A DNA stretch of 64,000 nt from Acidobacteriaceae bacterium (GTDB lineage: Bacteria; Acidobacteriota; Terriglobia; Terriglobales; Acidobacteriaceae): the NCBI GenBank assembly GCA_030040425.1, contig JASHTS010000112.1, forward strand, positions 1-64,000, read 5' to 3'. Under the pieces are notes generated by a model. The model was not told the DNA's origin. It worked only from the letters and a program-made list of their open reading frames with translations, and made no database searches. Position numbers and translations under genes: made by a program. Positions 46,001 through 53,882 of this stretch are shown one piece after another. Position 1 is the first letter of the stretch. Each line of letters begins with the position of its first letter.

Positions 46001-46557
46001 TCTTCCAATCCGGCTATCCGCAGTTCGTGAGCAACCAGGCTGGATTTGTTGCGGTCTGCGCTGACGGGACTAACTCCAGCGATAACCCGTCGGGATGCCC
46101 GACCGCGTCCAATGTCATGCAAGCGGCCTTCGGCCCGGGAAGCGGCGACTACAACGTGGACGGCGAGAGCGCCAACACGCTGGCCAGCGTGGTCACCGGA
46201 GGGCTCGATTACCCCAATGTCACTGGCTACAGTCAAGGACACTCGAAGAGCGCTTTTCTCAAGGGCGTGTTCACTTCCGGGCAGTTCACCACGCCTACGT
46301 TCGGCACGGAGGGCAATGAGAAAGCCATGCAGTTCCGTGGTCCGAATTATTTCGACACCGACCTGAACATCTACAAAACCACAGCCATCGCGGAGCGGGT
46401 CAATTTCCAGTTGCGCTTTGAGTTTTTCGATCTCTTCAACCGCGTCAATCTGACCAACTTCGACTCGAATCTGGCCGATCTGGGCAGCACGTTCGGCGAA
46501 GCCAGATCGCAGCAACTGCCGCGCTACTGGCAGCTTGCCGGGAGGTTCACCTTCTAA
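43060..46557 (+). CDS. TonB-dependent receptor 2 (Oar-like)
   Basis: A 1165-residue outer-membrane receptor. The signal peptide (FYALLFLFIGCTSIALAQ) is followed by a carboxypeptidase-regulatory domain (GSVQGVVQDPGGRAVPGASVRIVNQST ... FRFVNLAPDPYKITVEANGF). The plug has VAELPVQGRNMVTLTTLAPGV and NMYVVDGLDVTSGIRQG, and the barrel ends LPRYWQLAGRFTF. ATG 43060 is well supported by CAGGAGG six bases upstream. No SusD-like gene accompanies it; TPR and CRTAC1 genes precede it and another TPR plus a GH13 enzyme follow, hinting at alpha-glucan or arabinan oligosaccharides. A strong terminator follows. Confidence 0.92.
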   Translation: MQKRLRLRFYALLFLFIGCTSIALAQFTGSVQGVVQDPGGRAVPGASVRIVNQSTQAGQATTSDSSGNFRFVNLAPDPYKITVEANGFAKAEVDITLQTEQNLSVPVTLKVGAVSENVVVTTQTPIIDTADSRNQMTLENSGVAELPVQGRNMVTLTTLAPGVSGLGTVGGGEPGSAGTPGSAPDNYSTETQVDASANGQGQMSNMYVVDGLDVTSGIRQGVLNLTPNPESIQEASVQVNTYSAQYSRATGVEEVMTTKSGSDQFHGSAADWFYTEQMWALTHFSGPKYLPFRSNNLSGSIGGPIIPHHQLYGFFAIEPLRSATTASGALSFPDPAFISYAQTATGIPFPLANTVGTKIMSTYGPEHLADVTQIANAQQYFGNDAAGNPICSAEPAEVDDIPCTTEMLDSGNYTSTSFRNGTQWFLRVDKDWAKDRIYGSIYRTTLSYGTPVANSAFNGANNNYERAFQFNYAHTFSTTWVNEGIFGVSRVQGLEGLNAPNYSVPDVGVTGVGLGYGTGFAQGDFIQNNYHWRDVLTHVKGAHTLKFGYEGWYGNDVEPFQGPWSQPTFGFNNLLDLAESTPESENHVYYSPQTGQAQLWSWDAASRTWGVFAEDTWKTKKNLTLTLGLRWDDSGNPWSDSSSTVFGNFYLGTGSTFQDRVASGYTKATPKALEGAVTDLWSPRFGIAWDLTGKGNTVVRGGVGVYNDWLTQANVQEEFRGSPPGEIEPNFSAAVLDPTAGQPSPYFNLGSGDKPPFGFNTAGDYPPIEIDVSGTLTPCGTASGGTGCLNAQGGVLGANASIGGVNPHLGSPKADIWSATLQQRIGMNYSASVGYAGSHGYNMVGGGDTAGIVSYGQSINAYALDLYDHNSMTPTRLNPSFGTITYTTNDRYSNYESVFFDFNGRFAGGSFIDASYTRSRSQDDASNYPAESTPSSYYGPSPWDVPNRLSLTGNYELKGLNGGHGAMGHATGGWGASGVTVFQSGYPQFVSNQAGFVAVCADGTNSSDNPSGCPTASNVMQAAFGPGSGDYNVDGESANTLASVVTGGLDYPNVTGYSQGHSKSAFLKGVFTSGQFTTPTFGTEGNEKAMQFRGPNYFDTDLNIYKTTAIAERVNFQLRFEFFDLFNRVNLTNFDSNLADLGSTFGEARSQQLPRYWQLAGRFTF

Positions 46558-46580
46558 AGCCCCATCGCTGCCGCACCAAC

Positions 46581-46620
46581 AGGTCCCGCCGTTTGTGCTC
46601 AAGCGGCGGGACCTTTGTTA
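46581..46620 (+). terminator. Rho-independent terminator after TonB receptor 2
   Basis: A perfect 11-base GC stem (AGGTCCCGCCG at 46581-46591 with CGGCGGGACCT at 46604-46614), then TTGTTATTTTT. It lies 24 bases after the stop and separates the receptor from the TPR gene at 46700. Confidence 0.8.
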
Positions 46621-46699
46621 TTTTTGCCGCGGACCGGCAGAAAACCGGAAAATGGCGTAGTCTGCGAGAAGAGCAACGGAAGATCCGGATTCCTGAACC

Positions 46700-48154
46700 A
46701 TGCGCTGGCTGCGAAGATTCTTGACTGCGCTCGTTATCACAGCGCTGCTCCCATGCGCTGCGGCGCAAACCGGCGACCGCACGTCACCCATTGCTGCAGC
46801 TTTGCAAACCGGCGATTACGCAAGAGCGCTCGCAATGTTGAAGCCGGCACTTCAGGCGTCGCCCCACGATGCGCGCTTATGGGCCATGCAGGGCGCGGCC
46901 CAGACCGGTCTCGGCGATACAAACCAAGCGCTGGCCTCCTACCGCAGCGCTTTGCAAATCGCGCCCGACTATCTGCCGGCTTTGCACGGCGCTGCGCAGA
47001 TTGAATTTGACCGGTCCAGCCCCGAGGCCATTCCGCTTCTTGTGCGCCTGCTCAAGCTGCGTCCGCAAGACGAGATCGGCCACGGCATGCTGGCAGTGCT
47101 TGAGTACCAGCAAGGCGACTGGACTGAAGCTGTCAATCAGTTTGAGAAGACCGGCTCGCTGTTCGATTCCAAACCCGGGGCGCTTCATGCCTGGGCGACC
47201 TGCCTGGTTCGCCTTCATGAGCCGGATCAAGCGGTTCCCCTGCTGCAGCGCGTCCTCGACCGGAATCCCGGCGATGCGCGCGAGCGGCGGTTGCTGGCAT
47301 CCCTGCAATTGATGGCGCATGCGCCGCAGGATGCCCTGGCCACGCTGGCTCCGCTCTTAGCGGGCGATCCCGATGCGCTCGAGCTGGCCTCGGCGGCCTA
47401 CGAGGATGCGCACCAAACCGACAAGGCTGTCGACGCCTTGCGGCAAGCCATTGTGCTCGACCCCAACAACGCTGAGCTCTATGTGGATTTCGCGGCGATG
47501 GCTTCAGCGCATCAGTCTTTTCAGGTGGGCATCAGCGTGGTGAACGACGGCATCGGTCTGCATCCCAACGACGCGGCGCTTTATTTTGCCCGCGGCGTTC
47601 TTCATGTGCAGCTTGCCCAGTACGACCTGGCGCAGTCGGATTTCGAAACCGCCTATCGCCTGGACCCGAACCAATCGCTGAGCACGGCAGCGCTGGGACT
47701 GGCGGCCGTGCAGCAAAACGATCTCGATAAAGCGCTTGCCACTGTCGAGGAAAAGCTGAAACGCCGGCCTGAGGACCCGATCCTGCTCTATCTTCAAGCC
47801 GACGTTCTGCTGGCGATGGGCGCTGAGCCCGGCAGCCCGGAGTTCCAGCGTGCCACGCGGTCAGCGCAAACAGCCGTGAAGCTGCGTCCGGACCTGGAGC
47901 CGGCGCGCGCAGTCCTGGGCAAACTCGAGCTTGAGTCCGGCGACTATCGGCAGGCAGCCAGCGACTGCCGCAAGGCGCTCGAGCTTGATCCAACCGACCA
48001 GTCCTCGGTCTACCACCTCATCCAGGCGCTCAGAAAAAGCGGCGAGACCAGCGAGACTCCCCAACTGCTCAAGCGGCTTGCGCAACTTCGCCAGGATGAG
48101 ACCGAAAAAGAACGCGAGCAATACCGCTACCGGCTTGTCGATACGGAGCCGTAG
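46700..48154 (+). CDS. Secreted TPR protein, subtype 2 paralog
   Basis: The 484-residue protein has a signal peptide (FLTALVITALLPCAAAQ) and TPR repeats to the end (ALASYRSALQIAPDYLPALHGAAQIEF, LRQAIVLDPNNAELYVDFAAMASAHQSFQVGISVV, AQSDFETAYRLDPNQ). It is a paralog of the 39399 protein along its full length, so the pair flanks CRTAC1 and TonB receptor 2. It probably serves as a periplasmic or surface scaffold for the receptor; this is inferred from repeated neighbourhood. A weak hairpin with a T-rich tail (48163-48187) follows the stop. Confidence 0.82.
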   Translation: MRWLRRFLTALVITALLPCAAAQTGDRTSPIAAALQTGDYARALAMLKPALQASPHDARLWAMQGAAQTGLGDTNQALASYRSALQIAPDYLPALHGAAQIEFDRSSPEAIPLLVRLLKLRPQDEIGHGMLAVLEYQQGDWTEAVNQFEKTGSLFDSKPGALHAWATCLVRLHEPDQAVPLLQRVLDRNPGDARERRLLASLQLMAHAPQDALATLAPLLAGDPDALELASAAYEDAHQTDKAVDALRQAIVLDPNNAELYVDFAAMASAHQSFQVGISVVNDGIGLHPNDAALYFARGVLHVQLAQYDLAQSDFETAYRLDPNQSLSTAALGLAAVQQNDLDKALATVEEKLKRRPEDPILLYLQADVLLAMGAEPGSPEFQRATRSAQTAVKLRPDLEPARAVLGKLELESGDYRQAASDCRKALELDPTDQSSVYHLIQALRKSGETSETPQLLKRLAQLRQDETEKEREQYRYRLVDTEP

Positions 48155-48386
48155 CGGCAGGCAGCCGTTTATGGGATGCGGCTTTTATCGTTCCACTTAT
48201 TCGCCGCCAGCATGCTCGACTTACCCCATTCTGCCAGGCCGGAGACGCAGGCTCGGTTGCGCCTGCTTCGGAGATTCGCTCTGCACCGGGCGCCCATAAA
48301 AAAAACCGCACCCTCCAACATGTCAGAAATGTTCATGAGTTAACAACCCGGTGCTCGAATCAGCTTTGAGGAATGGAGAGCGAGAG

Positions 48387-50699
48387 ATGAGACTTGTGAA
48401 GACGCTCGTGGCGCTGCTGATCGGTGCTCCCCTCATCGGCATCACAGATACGAGGACTCATGCCGCCATCGACAGCATGAACCTGGGTGCATCCTACAAC
48501 TCAAACAGCACGCAAATTACCTTCAGGGTGTACTCTTCGCAGGCCACTGCCATCGATCTCTATCTATATACGGCGGGCTATGGCGTGCAGGAGTCGGCCA
48601 CGTTTCCGCTCGCCGAGCAAAGCGACGACGTCTGGCAGATTGTGGTTCCCGTCTCAACCATCCAGGGCGCGGGCATAACCGGCACCGTGTATTACGGGTT
48701 TCGCGCCTGGGGACCGAACTGGCCTTATAACGCAAGCTGGACCAAAGGATCGTCGGCCGGCTTCATCTCCGACGTGGACTCGAATGGCAATCGCTTCAAT
48801 CCCAACAAGCTCCTGCTCGATCCCTATGCGCGCGAGATCAGCCAGGATCCGCTGAACGCAAACAACCAGAACGCGGACATCTTTGCCTCGGGCGCGGCGA
48901 ATCGGAATACCGACAGCGGAACCTACGCGCCCAAGGGCATCGTGCTTGAGCCGAGCACGCAAAGCACCGGCACGAAGCCCACTCGCGCGCAAAAGGACGA
49001 TGTGATTTACGAGGTGAACGTACGCGGCCTCACCGAGCAGGACCCCAATACGCCGTCGGCCTATCAGGGAACCTATTATGGCGCGGGCCTGAAGGCGCCG
49101 TATCTTGCCGGCCTGGGCGTGACCGCAGTCGAGTTTCTGCCTATACAGGAGACCCAGAACGACGCCAACGACGTGGTTCCCGATTCCACCCAGAACCAGA
49201 ACTACTGGGGCTATGAGACCGAGGACTTTTTCGCGCCTGACCGCCGCTATGCCTACAACAAAGCTCCAGGCGGCCCGACGGCCGAGTTCCAGTGGATGGT
49301 GGAGCAGTTCCATAATGCCGGCATCAAGGTATACATGGACGTGGTGTACAACCACACTGCCGAAGGCGGCACATGGAGCGGATCGGACCCGACGACCGCG
49401 ACCATCTTTTCCTGGCGCGGCCTCGATGATGTCACCTACTACGAGCTCACGACGGGCAACCAGTATTTTTACGACGACACCGGCACGGGCGCCAACTTCA
49501 ACACCTACAACCCGGTCGCCCAGAACATGATCATCGACTCGCTGGCTTACTGGAGCCAGACGATGGGCGTCGACGGGTTCCGCTTCGATGAAGCGCCGAT
49601 CCTGGGAAATAACTGCCTCAACCAATCGCATGAATCGGCGGCGCCCAACTGCCCCAACGGCGGATTCAACTTCGATCCCTCCGATCCCAATGTCGCCATC
49701 AACCGGATCCTCAAAAATCTCACAGTGCGGCCGGCGAGCGGCGGCAGCGGTCTCGATCTCTATGCCGAACCCTGGTCGGCAAGCGGCGGCGACGATCAGG
49801 GACAGTTTCCTCAGGGGTGGTCGGAGTGGAACGGAGCTTTTGAAGCCACGTTGCGGCAGGCGCAGAACGAGCTCGGCAACATGACCATTTACATCACCCA
49901 GGACGCCAACGATTTCACCGGTTCGTCGAACATCTTCGAGGCCAGTGGACGGTCCCCATGGAATTCAACCAACTATATGGATATTCACGACGGCTTTACG
50001 CTGAGCGACGTTTACTACTGCAACGGCCCCAACAACAGCCAGGGTTGGCCGTATGGGCCGTCGGACGGCGGGGCGACCACCAACTACAGCTGGAATCAGG
50101 GCGGCGCGCCGGAGGATCAGCGCCGCGCGGCGCGCACCGGACTGGCCTTTACCATGCTCTCGGCGGGAACGCCGATTATGGCGGGCGGCGATGAGTATCT
50201 GCGATCGATCGACTGCAACAATAATCCGTACAACGTTGACTCGGCCGCCAACTGGCTCAACTACAGCTGGACCACCGACCAGTCGAACTTCTCGAACTTT
50301 GCGCAGCGGGCCATCGCCTTCCGGCTGGCGCATCCGGCTCTCAGGCCGGTGACCTGGTACACCGCGAGCCAGGTGGAGTGGTGGGAGCCGGCGGGCGTCG
50401 AGGCGACGCAGAGCTATTGGGACAATACCAGCAATTACGCCATCGCCTACACGGTGAATGGCTCGACCTTCGGCGATTCGAACTCGATGTACATCGCCTA
50501 CAACGGGTGGTCGGGCGAGGTGACCTTCACCCTGCCGCAACCACCCACGGGAAGCAACTGGTATCGCGTCACCGACACCTGCAACTGGAACGACGGGCCG
50601 AACACGTGGGTGACGCCGGGCAATGAAACGCTGATTGGCGGAGCCGGGGCCACCTACAACCAGTGCGGCGAATCGCTTCTGTTGCTGATCGCAAAATAG
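48387..50699 (+). CDS. Secreted GH13 isoamylase-type debranching enzyme
   Basis: This 770-residue enzyme should cut alpha-1,6 branches in starch or glycogen. After a signal peptide (TLVALLIGAPLIGITDTRTHA) comes a CBM48/E-set domain (LGASYNSNSTQITFRVYSSQATAIDLYLY) and the (beta/alpha)8 barrel: DVIYEVNVRGLTE, GVTAVEFLPIQETQND, GIKVYMDVVYNHTAEGG, nucleophile Asp401 in GVDGFRFDEAPIL, acid Glu461 in LYAEPWSA and Asp535 in YMDIHDGFTLSDV. The export signal implies use of environmental alpha-glucan. ATG 48387 has GGAGAGCGAGAG before it; a GTG at 48351 in frame is less likely. Confidence 0.93.
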   Translation: MRLVKTLVALLIGAPLIGITDTRTHAAIDSMNLGASYNSNSTQITFRVYSSQATAIDLYLYTAGYGVQESATFPLAEQSDDVWQIVVPVSTIQGAGITGTVYYGFRAWGPNWPYNASWTKGSSAGFISDVDSNGNRFNPNKLLLDPYAREISQDPLNANNQNADIFASGAANRNTDSGTYAPKGIVLEPSTQSTGTKPTRAQKDDVIYEVNVRGLTEQDPNTPSAYQGTYYGAGLKAPYLAGLGVTAVEFLPIQETQNDANDVVPDSTQNQNYWGYETEDFFAPDRRYAYNKAPGGPTAEFQWMVEQFHNAGIKVYMDVVYNHTAEGGTWSGSDPTTATIFSWRGLDDVTYYELTTGNQYFYDDTGTGANFNTYNPVAQNMIIDSLAYWSQTMGVDGFRFDEAPILGNNCLNQSHESAAPNCPNGGFNFDPSDPNVAINRILKNLTVRPASGGSGLDLYAEPWSASGGDDQGQFPQGWSEWNGAFEATLRQAQNELGNMTIYITQDANDFTGSSNIFEASGRSPWNSTNYMDIHDGFTLSDVYYCNGPNNSQGWPYGPSDGGATTNYSWNQGGAPEDQRRAARTGLAFTMLSAGTPIMAGGDEYLRSIDCNNNPYNVDSAANWLNYSWTTDQSNFSNFAQRAIAFRLAHPALRPVTWYTASQVEWWEPAGVEATQSYWDNTSNYAIAYTVNGSTFGDSNSMYIAYNGWSGEVTFTLPQPPTGSNWYRVTDTCNWNDGPNTWVTPGNETLIGGAGATYNQCGESLLLLIAK

Positions 50700-51369
50700 T
50701 TCCCATTGCCGAGCAGGGGGCATGCGGCCGCGGGTCTGGTCATCTAACTTCCGAAGGCTCACGTTCGTCCGCGCGTGAGCCGACGGAGCGCAGTACGAAG
50801 ATGCGAACGGCGTTGCCTTCGGCTATCCGAGGGAGGATTCAATACATCCACGGTGGGGCTCTGGAAGGATTCCCGGAGCGAAAGAATCGACGCGCTTGCG
50901 TTCAATCCTTGCGGCCGATTTTTTGCAGGATCGATCCGGATATCTCCGGCGAGAGCCGGCTCTTATCATCTCCGGGTTCTGGTCGGCCGGGTCTTGGTCG
51001 GCCGGATTTTGATCGGCCTGGCCGTCATCGCCTTCGCCGCTGCCGTTGTGAGTCTTTTTCAAGAACTGACCGCAGCGGGCACATTGCGACCGAAAATCCC
51101 CATTTCTTTGCCGCGATCTTCCCCCAACGATTCAATTGGCCATCCGCAAGAACGAGCCGTCCCGCCGTGACCGTGTTCGGATTCGGACAACGGCAGCCGG
51201 GAACGGACATCGTGGATGGTTGCGCAGTAAACCGCACCTGCAGAATCTGCTATTTAGCCACGCATCGAGTGGCGCGACTGTTGCATTCATCGACAACGTC
51301 CCTGGGCCCAGGCGGATCTCAGTACCTCCGGAAAACTCAAAAAGTCGCCGTCGACGAAAGGGTGCCTCG
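50700..51369. other. Intergenic region before the ADOP permease
   Basis: This 670-base gap contains a hairpin with 8-base arms (GGCTCACG at 50756-50763, CGTGAGCC at 50774-50781) without a T run, and a 15-base tandem repeat (50975-51019). One short frame through the repeat codes a hydrophobic stretch (LIGLAVIAFAAAVVSLF) but has no start with a ribosome site. I cannot support a gene. Confidence 0.45.
50975..51019. repeat. Three imperfect 15-base tandem repeats
   Basis: Units at 50975-50989 and 50990-51004 differ at two positions (GGTTCTGGTCGGCCG, GGTCTTGGTCGGCCG); the third, 51005-51019, is more diverged. On the plus strand they code the pentad RVLVG; on the minus strand ADQNP or ADQDP. Confidence 0.6.
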
Positions 51370-53826
51370 ATGCGAAGCGTGCTGATGGACCTGCGCCACA
51401 GCCTGCGGCAGTTGATCGCAATGCCGGGGTTCGCGCTCACCGCGATCGTTTCCCTCGCTCTCGGCATCGGGGCCACTACGGCGGTCTTCAGCGTGGTCTA
51501 CGCCATCGTTGTGGATCCTTATCCGTATGCCAATGCCGATCGCATGGTGCACATGCGGCTGCTCAATCCCGACGGCTCCAATCGAGGCTTTGGCCTGACC
51601 GCAGGCCAATGGCAACGCATCCGGCAATCTCCCGTGGTCGAGGACGCATTTCTCACCGACGGAACCTGGAGCCTGACCGTTACCGGAAGCGACGTGCCCG
51701 AAGATGTGGAAACCGATTACGTCAGCTCCAATACCTTCGACTTCATGGGCGTGCCTGCGTACGCAGGGCGGAACCTACAGCCCTCGGACGCCATCGACGG
51801 GCAAGATCCTGCGCCGGTTGCGGTCCTCAGTTACAAGTTCTGGACCCGGCACTTCAACGGCGACCGCTCCGTTATCGGCAAAGAAATCCATCTCGTCAAC
51901 AATACTTATACGGTGGTCGGCGTGGCCGCTCCCCGCTTCACCTGGGACGATGCCGATGTCTACCTGCCGAAGAAAATTACGCAGGACACCGTGCCCGGCT
52001 ACTACGTGGGATTGCGCCTCAAACCCGGCGTCTCGCACGCGCAGGCCATTGCCGCACTCACGCCGCTCATCGGCGAGTTTCGCCGGGAAACGCCGAAGCA
52101 TTTTCCTGACACGCCGTTGAAATTCACTGTCGTCGGCCTCAACGACGATTTCATGCACGATATTGGCGGAACGCTGTACCTGATGTTCGGCTCGGTGGCC
52201 CTGCTTCTGCTCATCGGGTGCGGAAACGTGTCCATCCTGCTGCTGGCTCGCGCCGCGTCGCGCCGCAGCGAGTTCGGAATCCGCGCCGCCATTGGCGCGA
52301 GCCGGCTTCGCCTGGTTCGCCAGCTCCTCACCGAGGCTCTCCTGCTGTCCCTCACCGGCGCGGCGCTCGGCGTTCTGCTGGCGTGGAAACTGATCGGGCT
52401 CATCGTCGCCAATCTGCCCGAGTTTTCTTTTCCCCACGAAGCCTCGATCCGACTCAACATTCCGGTGCTCGCATTCAGCGTGTGCGCCGCCGTGGCTACC
52501 GGAATTCTCTTTGGCCTCTGGCCGGCCCTCGAGCTTTCCAAGCCGGACATCGCCAAGACCATGCAGGCGGGCTCGCGCAAGACCACAGCCGGCGTGGGCC
52601 GCCAGCGCCTTCATGGAATCCTCATCTCCGGCCAGATTGCGCTCACCCTCCTGCTCCTGGCCGGCGCCGGAGCAGCCATCGAAGGCTTCATTCGCCTGGC
52701 CAACACGCCGCTGGGCTACGATCCACACCACGTCATGTCGGTGGGCATTCCCATCCATCAGGGCACCTATCCCACGTGGGCCGAGCGCGCCCAGTACTTC
52801 GAGAAGATGTTCAATGCGGTTCGTGAAATTCCCGGCGTTTCCATGGCTGCCGTCTCCTCCAACGCCACGCCGCCGGACAGCGGCTTCAACACCCACTTTG
52901 AAATCGTCGGGGAGCCCACCGCGCACGAACAGGACCTGCGCTTCAACATGGTCAGCCCGGAGTATTTCCGCATCTTAAGCGTTCCTCTTCTCGAGGGCCG
53001 CATCTGGAATGCCGATGAGAACCATCAGGGCGCGGCCGTCGCCGTGATCAACGAGACTCTGGCGCGGCGCTACTTTCCCCATGGGGACGCGATTGGCCGC
53101 TCGATCCGGCTGCCGGAGTTGATCCACTTCGCCGGCCCTCCGTTCGTTCTGCTTTCCCCCGCCGCTTCGGGCTCGATCCTGATCGTCGGAGTCGTCGGCG
53201 ACAAGCGCAACGATGGACTGGCCAAGCCCATACTGCCGGAAGTCTTCGTTCCTTACTGCTTCGTCACCACCATGTACACGCAGATCCTGGTCAAATCCCA
53301 GGGCTCGCCGCTCGCGCTGCTGCACGCGGTCCAGCTCAAAATCAACTCCGTCGACCACGCCCAGCAAACCAATCCCCGCGTCCGCGACCTGGAACACTGG
53401 ATTCAGGAAACTCCGGAGTGGGCCCGCGGCCATCTCGTCGCCTGGCTCTTCGGCGGGTTCGCGGCGCTGGCTCTCGCACTCGCCGCCGTCGGCTTGTACA
53501 GCGTGGTCTCTTACACCGTTGCCCAGCGCACCAACGAGCTGGGCATTCGCATGGCTCTGGGCGCTTCGCGTTCCCACGTCGTCAAGCTGGTCTTTGCTGC
53601 GATGCTGGGCAGCGTCGGGGCCGGCGCAGGACTGGGACTCGTGCTCAGCGTCGTTCTCAGCCGCCTGATGGCCCACTGGTCGCCGGAGAGCCAGGCGAGT
53701 TCGCGCGATCCCATCCTCATGCTTGGCGCTTCCGTTATCCTGCTGCTCGTCACGTTGCTTGCCAGCGCCATCCCGGCACGGCGAGCGGCTGCGGTCGATC
53801 CGGCAGTCGCTCTCCGCTATGAGTGA
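51370..53826 (+). CDS. MacB-like permease of the acidobacterial duplicated orphan permease (ADOP) type
   Basis: An 818-residue inner-membrane protein with two MacB periplasmic-core plus FtsX permease units. The first helix region is LRHSLRQLIAMPGFALTAIVSLALGIGATTAVFSVVYAIV. FtsX-like helices follow (SVALLLLIGCGNVSILLLARAASRRSEFGIRAAIGASRLRLVRQLLTEALLLSL), then the second core and a last FtsX block (LGIRMALGASRSHVVKLVF ... LASAIPARRAAAVDPAVALRYE). No ATPase gene adjoins it, as is usual for these orphans. The substrate is unknown; MacB relatives move peptides, antibiotics or lipoproteins by mechanotransmission. ATG 51370 aligns with the family start; ATG 51385 is an alternative. It is convergent with the NHL protein gene. 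Confidence 0.88.
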   Translation: MRSVLMDLRHSLRQLIAMPGFALTAIVSLALGIGATTAVFSVVYAIVVDPYPYANADRMVHMRLLNPDGSNRGFGLTAGQWQRIRQSPVVEDAFLTDGTWSLTVTGSDVPEDVETDYVSSNTFDFMGVPAYAGRNLQPSDAIDGQDPAPVAVLSYKFWTRHFNGDRSVIGKEIHLVNNTYTVVGVAAPRFTWDDADVYLPKKITQDTVPGYYVGLRLKPGVSHAQAIAALTPLIGEFRRETPKHFPDTPLKFTVVGLNDDFMHDIGGTLYLMFGSVALLLLIGCGNVSILLLARAASRRSEFGIRAAIGASRLRLVRQLLTEALLLSLTGAALGVLLAWKLIGLIVANLPEFSFPHEASIRLNIPVLAFSVCAAVATGILFGLWPALELSKPDIAKTMQAGSRKTTAGVGRQRLHGILISGQIALTLLLLAGAGAAIEGFIRLANTPLGYDPHHVMSVGIPIHQGTYPTWAERAQYFEKMFNAVREIPGVSMAAVSSNATPPDSGFNTHFEIVGEPTAHEQDLRFNMVSPEYFRILSVPLLEGRIWNADENHQGAAVAVINETLARRYFPHGDAIGRSIRLPELIHFAGPPFVLLSPAASGSILIVGVVGDKRNDGLAKPILPEVFVPYCFVTTMYTQILVKSQGSPLALLHAVQLKINSVDHAQQTNPRVRDLEHWIQETPEWARGHLVAWLFGGFAALALALAAVGLYSVVSYTVAQRTNELGIRMALGASRSHVVKLVFAAMLGSVGAGAGLGLVLSVVLSRLMAHWSPESQASSRDPILMLGASVILLLVTLLASAIPARRAAAVDPAVALRYE

Positions 53827-53882
53827 ACCGGAGTGCGGGCGCGGCAATCAGGCACGGCGGGCTCGAAATTGCGGCCAGAAGC

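Noticed and set aside
50756..50781. Hairpin after the GH13 gene as a terminator
   Set aside because: Perfect 8-base stem but no T run on either strand, so not a convincing intrinsic terminator.
51136..51369. N-terminal extension of the ADOP permease
   Set aside because: Low-complexity basic text with no family match; the conserved start MRSVLMDLRHSLRQL fits ATG 51370.
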